64,000 bases of DNA from assembly GCF_964026585.1 (NCBI RefSeq), contig NZ_OZ032160.1, positions 806,001 through 870,000 on the forward strand. The letters run 5' to 3'. This document shows positions 54,032 through 61,094 of the stretch, piece by piece. This stretch comes from Candidatus Endowatersipora endosymbiont of Watersipora subatra. GTDB lineage: Bacteria; Pseudomonadota; Alphaproteobacteria; Rhizobiales; Rhizobiaceae. Below the pieces are notes generated by a model. The model saw only the letters and a program-made list of their open reading frames with translations. It was not told the origin of the DNA and searched no databases. Position 1 is the first letter of the stretch; every line of letters begins with the position of its first letter. The position numbers were made by a program, and so were the translations under genes.

Positions 54032-54805
54032 TCAGTCTTTTTTTGCATAATTACGCAAAACATGTTTGTAGTTAGGATTATAGAGGTCGCTATCACGAAA
54101 CTTGACATCACCTAATACAGATCCGATAAGAACAAGTGCAGTGCGTGTAATCTTGACTTTACGTACATCTTGATTCATCTTGGACAAAGTTGTCCGTATA
54201 TAAAGTTCATCTGGCCAAGTAGCTCGATAAGCTATGACAACTGGGCAGTCAGATTTATAATAGGGTTCCAAGGCTTTACGTATATAAGGTAGATTCCGAA
54301 TAGACAAGTGTATCGCCAGTGTTGACCTCGAACGACCTAATATCTCTAGTTGTTCATGATCCGGCATGACTGATGCTTTCATTCTAGTACGAGTAATAAT
54401 AACGGTTTGAGCAATTTCAGGTAAAGTAAGTTCCGTTTTCAGTTTTGCTGCGACTGCAGCAAAAGTAGGAACTCCTGGTACGACTTCATAACTAACACCG
54501 ATCCTATCAAGCCATCGCATTTGTTCAGCAATAGCACCATAAATAGACGGATCACCGGAATGAAGACGTGCTACATTTTGATTGCATCGATGAGCCGACT
54601 GAATCACTTCAATGATGCTCTCCAGATGCATTGGTGCAGTATCCATGATCAGAGCATCGGAAGGTGCAAGAGCCACTAATTCCTTAGGAACCAAAGACCC
54701 AGCATAAAGACATACAGGACATGTTTTGACAAACTTGAGACCCCGCACAGTAATGAGATCAGGAGCTCCTGGCCCTGCACCTATAAAATAAACTTTCATG
54801 TTCAT
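54032..54805 (-). CDS. cobM: Precorrin-4 C11-methyltransferase
   Basis: SAM-dependent methylation at C11 (CobM/CbiF). From ATG 54805, 4 bases inside the cobJ stop (ATGA), it has 257 residues: MNMKVYFIGAGPGAPDLITVRG, AGSLVPKELVALAP near 37, RLHSGDPSIYGAIAEQMRWL near 82 and EVVPGVPTFAAVAAKLKTELTLPE near 110. The longer frame up to 54859 lies inside cobJ and adds nothing conserved. It is the last gene of the long cobN-to-cobM minus-strand block. Confidence 0.93.
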   Translation of the reverse strand: MNMKVYFIGAGPGAPDLITVRGLKFVKTCPVCLYAGSLVPKELVALAPSDALIMDTAPMHLESIIEVIQSAHRCNQNVARLHSGDPSIYGAIAEQMRWLDRIGVSYEVVPGVPTFAAVAAKLKTELTLPEIAQTVIITRTRMKASVMPDHEQLEILGRSRSTLAIHLSIRNLPYIRKALEPYYKSDCPVVIAYRATWPDELYIRTTLSKMNQDVRKVKITRTALVLIGSVLGDVKFRDSDLYNPNYKHVLRNYAKKD

Positions 54806-56640
54806 TTCGCTAGCAAAGGGCTTTGAGGGGTAGGATAACCGCGAGGTGTATAAACCCATTTTTTCCCTTCACCGTTCACAAAAGAGCGACTTTTCGATGA
54901 ACCTACAATCACAATAGTGAGCATATCGACTTGATGACTATCCAAATCACCAAGCGATATCACTTGAACAGTTTCCCCTTGACGTCCAAGATTCGTAGCC
55001 AAAATTACCGGGGTAACATAAGGCCTATGTTCTAATAAAATATCCTTTGCATGAGACAATTGAGTCCGACGGTTCTTTGATACTGGATTATAAAAAGCAA
55101 TGACAAAATCACACTGGGCTGCAGCCTTGATTCGACCCTTTATCACTTCCCAAGGAGTGAGTAAATCCGATAATGAAATCGTACAAAAGTCATGACCAAG
55201 AGGTGCTCCAGCTTTTGCTGCTGCAGCCTGTAAAGCTGATATTCCAGGAGAAACCTGAATATTTATGCGCGTTGCAGAATCACTTAAAACCTTACTTTCG
55301 TAAATCTCAAAAACAAGTGTTGCCATCGCATAAATTCCTGCGTCACCTGAACAAACAAGGGACACCTTCTTCCCTTCACCAGCAAGCTCCATAGCATGTC
55401 GCACACGTGACTCCTCTTGACCTAGATCAAAATCATGACGATTCTTACCTTCGGTAAGTGGACCTAGAAGATCAAGATAAAGAGAATATCCAACCAGATC
55501 ACTTGAGACTGAAATTAAGCCTGAAACTTCTGGAGAACGCCATACATCTATACCTGGTCCAATGCCAACAACAAATAAGTGACCACGGGGTCGCCCTACT
55601 TTTTCTTCATAAAGGACAGAATGAGATAGGGCCACAGCAATTGTCACAGATTGTGATTTGACCTTTTCTACCAGCAAAACACCATCATTGCCAACTGCTG
55701 CAAGAGCAGAACTCTCGCATACCCCATGGCATCCTACTTTTGAAAAAACAAGACCAGAAGGATTTTTGAGTCGCTTTTTCTGCTGTTCGAGTACTTTCGC
55801 ATCAAAAAGGCGGAGCGGAACATCAAAATACTTGGCTGCCGTATTTATAGCCGCTTCATCAGCTTTTAAATCAATAGTACAAAAACAAGAAATCGATTCA
55901 GAAGCAAGATTTTCACGTATTAAAATTTTCTCAATCAGCTGAATCAATTCTTTAGAATCAGCACCTCGCTGGCATCCAATACCAATAGCAAGAGAACGAG
56001 GATGAAACACTAATTGTTTATCAAGCGCTGAAGTTCGATAAACGGTAGCTGTCAAACGAATAGCGGCTGTCTCATTTTTATTGTTACTGAAAAATTTCAG
56101 ATCACTATTGTGGAGCCAATCCGCCTTTTCTGCTGCATCGCCATCCAGAACCACTGATTCTCCTATTAGTAAAGCTGCCATAACTAACTTTGTATCCATT
56201 GGATTACTCAGTCTCCATCCACGAGGAGGCTCATCAAGAGCGACACCATAACGAACATCCCCAACAGTGGTAACAGCTGCAAAGCCACCTAGGTGGTTAG
56301 CAATCACACGAGCCATCTGATTGCCACCATGGTGTCCACCCAAAAGAGGCACAACACTCGATCCATCATCAGAAATACTCAACACGCAAGGATCTTTGTA
56401 CTTATCACTCAAATGCGGTGCAATCAGTCGGATCATAGCACCCGAGGCCATAACACCAATTAGTGTCCGCCCATCAAGAAACAATCGTGCAACATGATCG
56501 CTCGCATTATCAAAACTAACATCTACTTGACTAACACGCTTCGTAAATCCATGAATCTCACCCTGAGTTAGCGCACTAACCTCAGAAGCAACTCCCATAC
56601 CAGATTCTGATAGGAGAATGATTGCTGGACGATTTTTCAT
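54802..56640 (-). CDS. cobJ: CbiG-CobJ fusion: cobalt-precorrin-5A hydrolase / precorrin-3B C17-methyltransferase
   Basis: A 612-residue two-part protein. Residues 1 to about 340 are CbiG-like: N-terminal part with SGAMIRLIAPHLSDKYKDPC and VVPLLGGHHGGNQMARVIANHLGG, and C-terminal part with LAIGIGCQRGADSKELIQLI and CTIDLKADEAAINTAAKYF. Residues from about 352 are the C17-methyltransferase: LFVVGIGPGIDVWRSPEV, VCSGDAGIYAMATLVFE near 435, FCTISLSDLLTPWEVI near 490. CbiG opens the lactone and releases acetaldehyde in the anaerobic route; CobJ/CbiH contracts the ring. ATG 56640 follows GGAG by eight bases. Confidence 0.92.
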   Translation of the reverse strand: MKNRPAIILLSESGMGVASEVSALTQGEIHGFTKRVSQVDVSFDNASDHVARLFLDGRTLIGVMASGAMIRLIAPHLSDKYKDPCVLSISDDGSSVVPLLGGHHGGNQMARVIANHLGGFAAVTTVGDVRYGVALDEPPRGWRLSNPMDTKLVMAALLIGESVVLDGDAAEKADWLHNSDLKFFSNNKNETAAIRLTATVYRTSALDKQLVFHPRSLAIGIGCQRGADSKELIQLIEKILIRENLASESISCFCTIDLKADEAAINTAAKYFDVPLRLFDAKVLEQQKKRLKNPSGLVFSKVGCHGVCESSALAAVGNDGVLLVEKVKSQSVTIAVALSHSVLYEEKVGRPRGHLFVVGIGPGIDVWRSPEVSGLISVSSDLVGYSLYLDLLGPLTEGKNRHDFDLGQEESRVRHAMELAGEGKKVSLVCSGDAGIYAMATLVFEIYESKVLSDSATRINIQVSPGISALQAAAAKAGAPLGHDFCTISLSDLLTPWEVIKGRIKAAAQCDFVIAFYNPVSKNRRTQLSHAKDILLEHRPYVTPVILATNLGRQGETVQVISLGDLDSHQVDMLTIVIVGSSKSRSFVNGEGKKWVYTPRGYPTPQSPLLAK

Positions 56641-56675
56641 CAAACCTGCTCCCTAACTAATTCAAGAAAAGGAAA

Positions 56676-57392
56676 CTATTTGATCCACGCTTCCTCTCCT
56701 TTGTAAATCAAAATCATAGAAAAATAAGAAGCCTGTTTACCTAACATCAAGGAAAGAGGCAAAATTGTTTGCTTATCAAGAGATATTCTTTCAAGATATA
56801 CTGCCTTTTCAAGGAGTCCTGCTGTAACAATCTTCTCATACATCCGTTCAAAATGCCGTCCGATCTTAATGATCGCAATAGCATCAGCGTGGTCCAGCGC
56901 CTGCTCCAATACTACATCATCAACAGGAGCGGGAATGATAATCAAGATATCATTACGAGCGGCTAAAGGCCTACCAAAATAAGCGCTTGAGGCCATAATT
57001 GATGAAATACCAGGCACAACCTGGCACGAATAACGAATCGCTAAACGATGATATAAATAAATAAAAGAACCATAAAAAAAGGGATCTCCTTCGCATATAA
57101 TGGCCACATCATGACCTAAATCTAAATACGAAGAGATTTTTAAAGAAATCTGATCGTAAATACTTCTTGCTAAGAAGGAGTCAACGCGCACGGGTATAAC
57201 AAAAGGAATTTCTACTTGCGTAGACAATAGATAGCGCGAAACAATCGAACGAGCAAAACTCTCCCCGCTGACACTATCCGGAGACGGATAAACAACTACA
57301 TCTGAAGAAGTTAAAAGACGGTGAGCTTTCAGAGTGAGCAATTCTGGATCTCCTGGACCTACACCTAAGCCATAGAGTCTTCCTGTACTCAC
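56676..57392 (-). CDS. cobI: Precorrin-2 C20-methyltransferase, GTG start
   Basis: SAM-dependent methylation at C20 (CobI/CbiL). The conserved start GRLYGLGVGPGDPELLTLKAH is reached from GTG 57392, six bases after GGAG (57399-57402) and overlapping the cobL stop as GTGA; this gives 238 residues. Longer frames up to 57449 lie inside cobL and add no conserved sequence. Further landmarks are ICEGDPFFYGSFIYLYHRL near 100 and CQVVPGISSIMASSAYFGRPL near 122. It precedes cobJ by 35 bases. Confidence 0.92.
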   Translation of the reverse strand: MSTGRLYGLGVGPGDPELLTLKAHRLLTSSDVVVYPSPDSVSGESFARSIVSRYLLSTQVEIPFVIPVRVDSFLARSIYDQISLKISSYLDLGHDVAIICEGDPFFYGSFIYLYHRLAIRYSCQVVPGISSIMASSAYFGRPLAARNDILIIIPAPVDDVVLEQALDHADAIAIIKIGRHFERMYEKIVTAGLLEKAVYLERISLDKQTILPLSLMLGKQASYFSMILIYKGEEAWIK

Positions 57393-58609
57393 ATCTTTCT
57401 CCAAGACTTCATCACAATCCATTGGGTCATGGGCATCGAAGAACGCCAACTACTGGAAGAACCAATAGGTTCGGCCTTTTGAATATTAATCCGACGCAAC
57501 TCTCCACCAAAATCATGATATAGTGCTATCAATTTTTTTTCACTGTCTAAAGTAACCGTATTCGCAACGAGACGCCCACCAGGTCGCAAAGAACTCCAAG
57601 CCTTCTCAAACACACCTTCACTGGTTAATCCTCCCCCAATAAAAACAGAATCAGGAGTAGGCAGATCAGTCAATACGGATGGCGCTTTTCCTGAAACAAT
57701 GCAAATCTTTTCTGTGCCCAAAGCAACGCAATTTTCTGATATCATTTGCAATCGCTTCTCTTTATATTCAATCGCATAGACGTGTGCATTGCTTGACGCA
57801 CGAATCCATTCAATTCCTACTGAACCACAACCGGCACCGATATCCCACAAAATAGCGTTAGGATGAGGTGCCAACGCTGTCAATGTTGCCGTCCTCACCA
57901 GTTGCTTAGTTAATTGCCCATCATGTACAAAAGCATCATCGGGTAACCCAACAATTCTCGGATACCAGATGCTTCTATCGCTGACATGACATTCAACAGC
58001 CATTGTGTTAAGATCAGGAACATTTCTATTCCACGTCTCAGCTACTCCTTCAAATCGTTCTTCCTTCTCTCCTCCTAAAGCTGCTAGAACGGTTATTTTC
58101 GAACCTCCAAATCCATAATGAGTTAAAATATCACAGATTCGAGAAGGGCTTTGACCGTTTTCTGTTAAAATAAGCAACCGGGCACGGGGGGCAAGATAGG
58201 GAACAATTTGTCTGTCCGAGCGACCGTGAATAGTCAAGGTATCACAATCAGAAAGACTCCAACCCAATCGGCAAGCAGCCAACTGAAAAGCAGAAAGTTG
58301 CGGATAAAATCTTATTTCCTCTGACGTAATCGCTTGAGCAATTTGAACACCAATTGAATACCAAAGAGGATCACCAGTGACCAAAATAACCAGAGATTTT
58401 CCTCGATGTAACAAAATTTCTCTAATCATAGCTTCCAATGGTAATGACCAACATATCCGTTGCGCCTTAACAAAGGCTTTTGTCAAAAAATGATGACGCT
58501 TCCCACCAACAATAATATCAGCTTCTTTCATCTTTCTGATCGCCTCATACGACAACCCCGCGAGACCATCCTCACCAATACCAATAATATTAAGCCAAGG
58601 AGACGTCAT
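57389..58609 (-). CDS. cobL: Precorrin-6Y C5,15-methyltransferase (decarboxylating), CbiE-CbiT fusion
   Basis: Methylates C5 and C15 and decarboxylates the C12 acetate. The 406-residue protein is the fused CobL form: an N-terminal CbiE-like half (LNIIGIGEDGLAGLSYEA, then ILVTGDPLWYSIGVQIAQ near 75) and a C-terminal CbiT-like half with the SAM pocket LWDIGAGCGSVGIEWIR near 257 and SVFIGGGLTSEGVFEKAWSSLRPGGRLV near 318. It starts at ATG 58609, 20 bases inside cobH, and ends overlapping the cobI start. Confidence 0.94.
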   Translation of the reverse strand: MTSPWLNIIGIGEDGLAGLSYEAIRKMKEADIIVGGKRHHFLTKAFVKAQRICWSLPLEAMIREILLHRGKSLVILVTGDPLWYSIGVQIAQAITSEEIRFYPQLSAFQLAACRLGWSLSDCDTLTIHGRSDRQIVPYLAPRARLLILTENGQSPSRICDILTHYGFGGSKITVLAALGGEKEERFEGVAETWNRNVPDLNTMAVECHVSDRSIWYPRIVGLPDDAFVHDGQLTKQLVRTATLTALAPHPNAILWDIGAGCGSVGIEWIRASSNAHVYAIEYKEKRLQMISENCVALGTEKICIVSGKAPSVLTDLPTPDSVFIGGGLTSEGVFEKAWSSLRPGGRLVANTVTLDSEKKLIALYHDFGGELRRINIQKAEPIGSSSSWRSSMPMTQWIVMKSWRKM

Positions 58610-59273
58610 TTATAATCTCCCTTTCTTGCGAGAGTGCGAGCGCATTCACCAAAGCCGAGGCCATTGCCGATCCGCCACGACGACCATGAACCGTTATAAA
58701 AGGAAGATCTGAAGAAAAACGACTAAGAAGCTGTTTTGACTGGACAGCACCAACAAATCCTACAGGAACACCTATAATAAGAGCTGGCATTGACGCACCC
58801 TTTTCTATGAGCTCGAGCAACCGAAAGAGTGCCGTGGGTGCGTTCCCTACAACAACTAAAGAACGAGACAATTTTTCTCTCCATAAATCAACAGCTGATG
58901 CTGAGCGCGTCTTACCAATGATATCAACGCAATTAGAAACTTGGGGATCATTAAGGGTACAGATCACCTGATTTGCAGCTGGTAAAGAACTTTCAATAAT
59001 ACCCGCACGAACCATCTCCACATCGCAAAATATTGAAGCTCCATCTCTTAGAGCTTCAATACCTTGCTCTGCTGCATTGGGTGAATAGTCCAGATCATCA
59101 ACAATATCAATCATTCCACAAGAATGGATCAAACGAATCGCAAGGGCCTGCATTAATTTTGGAAACGCTGACAACTTTGCCTCACCACAAACAATTTCAA
59201 CCGATCTTCGATAAATCTCATCAGGGTCTCGAATATAATCATATCGAGCGATTTGATATTCTAAATTAGGCAT
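58590..59273 (-). CDS. cobH: Precorrin-8X methylmutase
   Basis: Shifts the methyl group from C11 to C12, giving (cobalt-)cobyrinate/hydrogenobyrinate. The 227-residue protein shows the catalytic His in IRLIHSCGMIDIVDDL near residue 50, GASIFCDVEMVRAGI near 78, and VVGNAPTALFRLLELI and GVPVGFVGAVQSKQLL near 140 and 166. It overlaps cbiX by eight bases and cobL by 20, so the block looks translationally coupled. Confidence 0.94.
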   Translation of the reverse strand: MPNLEYQIARYDYIRDPDEIYRRSVEIVCGEAKLSAFPKLMQALAIRLIHSCGMIDIVDDLDYSPNAAEQGIEALRDGASIFCDVEMVRAGIIESSLPAANQVICTLNDPQVSNCVDIIGKTRSASAVDLWREKLSRSLVVVGNAPTALFRLLELIEKGASMPALIIGVPVGFVGAVQSKQLLSRFSSDLPFITVHGRRGGSAMASALVNALALSQEREIINDVSLA

Positions 59274-60324
59274 CGTTTTTCATAGAATGCGGTCCTAACG
59301 GATGATCCGCATAGCGATATATATGATTATGCTTATGCGATGGTGTCCAGGGCAAATCATTCTGTTGACAAAATTTTTTTTCATGACAGGAAGCATCACA
59401 GTCACCTTTGCAAGGACAATTATGTAGACTTCTCCCCATGCCTTCAACATGGCAATGGTAACTTTTCTGAACCAACCCTACGTCATCTTCAAAACCAAGA
59501 ACAGGCTCACGATATTTACACATTTGGCAATTCATCACATTGTAGCCATATTCAACTTCATTTACACGGTCCACAAATGTATCTATAATAAGCGGATGAT
59601 CACTGAGATAGTTTGCTTTTAAGAATTCAATATGAGGATTAATCTCAGCGACCATATCAGTGTAAGAAAAAATGCGCTTTACCAAGACACCAGTAAAAAG
59701 AAAGTAAGGAAAAATAATAATGCGCTTGTATCCAAGCTTTACTGCCTTTTCAAGAGCTGGCTCTACTAGAGGAAAGGTAACACCAGAATAACAAACTTCA
59801 CCCCAGCCAAATCCCATTCCTTCCCACAACATACGCATCATTTTTGATACGTTAGAATTTGCATCAGGGTCCGATGTGCCACGACCAACCACCATCAGCA
59901 GAGTTTCGTAGCGGTTAATCCGATTATTAGAAGACACTAAAGTCTCTTCAATTCGTTCTCCTGCGGCACGGATCATTTTTAGATCAAGACCCAATTCACG
60001 CCCATACTTAATGGTCACATCAGGATGGTTTATTTGATAGGTATTAAGAACGCTTGGAATATCATTTTTAGTGTGACCAGCTGCAAACAACATCCCTGGG
60101 ACAGCAACAATGTTGATACAGCCTTGTTCTCGTAATTGATCAAGCCCCTGATGAATAAGCGGATGAGCAAATTCAAGATAACCATATTCAACCGGCATAT
60201 GATCAAAACGACCTTTTAAAATCTTTATAATCCTAGTGAATTCCTTCATTGCATTTTGATTCCGGCTCCCATGACCACAAATAATGACGCCCGTTTTTTT
60301 GGTATCTGATTGCGTTTTACTCAT
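59266..60324 (-). CDS. cbiX: Sirohydrochlorin cobaltochelatase, long form with Cys/His-rich tail
   Basis: Inserts cobalt into sirohydrochlorin at the start of the anaerobic-type route. The 352-residue protein has two chelatase halves; metal His residues are visible in VIICGHGSRNQNA near 14 and LFAAGHTKNDIP near 82, with PYFLFTGVLVKRI near 203. The tail holds NCQMCKYR near 265, a cluster HNCPCKGDCDASCHEKKFC near 307-325, and HKHNHIY near 335, the kind of Cys-rich and His-rich end that in CbiX long forms carries an Fe-S cluster and a metal-binding stretch. It sits between cobO and cobH in the minus-strand block. Confidence 0.88.
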   Translation of the reverse strand: MSKTQSDTKKTGVIICGHGSRNQNAMKEFTRIIKILKGRFDHMPVEYGYLEFAHPLIHQGLDQLREQGCINIVAVPGMLFAAGHTKNDIPSVLNTYQINHPDVTIKYGRELGLDLKMIRAAGERIEETLVSSNNRINRYETLLMVVGRGTSDPDANSNVSKMMRMLWEGMGFGWGEVCYSGVTFPLVEPALEKAVKLGYKRIIIFPYFLFTGVLVKRIFSYTDMVAEINPHIEFLKANYLSDHPLIIDTFVDRVNEVEYGYNVMNCQMCKYREPVLGFEDDVGLVQKSYHCHVEGMGRSLHNCPCKGDCDASCHEKKFCQQNDLPWTPSHKHNHIYRYADHPLGPHSMKNDA

Positions 60325-60443
60325 ATCTTTTAACCCTCAATCTTTCCAAATCTCTTTGAATGATTTCATCACAGTCACTGCACTCTATCCTAAAAATCAT
60401 CAAGAAATAAAACCGTCAAAGGCTTATATTGAATATTGAGTCC

Positions 60444-61094
60444 TCAAAACTCGATTCCTATCTGCGCCTTTACACCATCCCTGAACGGATGTTTCACCAT
60501 CGTCATCTCTGTTACAAGATCCGCAAATTCAATGAGTTGATCCTTAGCGTTCCGTCCTGTGATAATAACATGTTTCATCTCAGGCTTGGATTTAAGAAAT
60601 TCAATAACCTCATCAACCTGAACATAATCATAGCGCAATACAATGTTCAATTCATCGCACAAAACCAGATCAATATCTTCATCCATAATCATTGCCTTAG
60701 CCTGTTCCCAGCTTTGACAAGCAGATGTAATATCACGAATTCTGTCCTGAGTTTCCCAGGTAAAGCCTTCTCCCATGGCTGCCATGGTAACTTGCCCTCC
60801 CCAATTTTCAAGAATCAGTCGCTCACCACTATTCCATTTACCTTTAATGAATTGAACAATACCTACCTTCATACCATTTCCAAGCGCTCGAAAAACCATG
60901 CCAAATGCTGCTGTCGATTTTCCTTTACCTTTACCAGTATGAACAATCACAAGTCCCTTTTTACGAGTCTTAGTTGCAATAATTTGATCGTGAATAGCCT
61001 TTTTCCGTTTCATCTTTTTCGTATGACGCTGATTGAATTCCACTTCGTTCATCGAAGCAAGAGATTTAGACTTCTTTGACATGTTCTCATTCAC
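60444..61094 (-). CDS. cobO: Cob(I)yrinic acid a,c-diamide adenosyltransferase
   Basis: Transfers the adenosyl group of ATP to cob(I)alamin precursors (CobO/BtuR/CobA type). The 216-residue protein has a lysine-rich N-terminus, the P-loop VHTGKGKGKSTAAFGMVFRA near residue 50, IVQFIKGKW near 80, DLVLCDELNIVLRYDYV near 145 and ITGRNA near 178. GTG 61094 lies six bases after AGGAG (61101-61105) inside the cobN end, an eight-base overlap; ATG 61082 is an alternative. cbiX follows after 119 bases. Confidence 0.95.
   Translation of the reverse strand: MNENMSKKSKSLASMNEVEFNQRHTKKMKRKKAIHDQIIATKTRKKGLVIVHTGKGKGKSTAAFGMVFRALGNGMKVGIVQFIKGKWNSGERLILENWGGQVTMAAMGEGFTWETQDRIRDITSACQSWEQAKAMIMDEDIDLVLCDELNIVLRYDYVQVDEVIEFLKSKPEMKHVIITGRNAKDQLIEFADLVTEMTMVKHPFRDGVKAQIGIEF

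Noticed and set aside
60429..61079. 216-codon frame on the plus strand opposite cobO
   Set aside because: It is the mirror of a clear CobO with P-loop and operon context; the plus-strand peptide has no recognisable domain.
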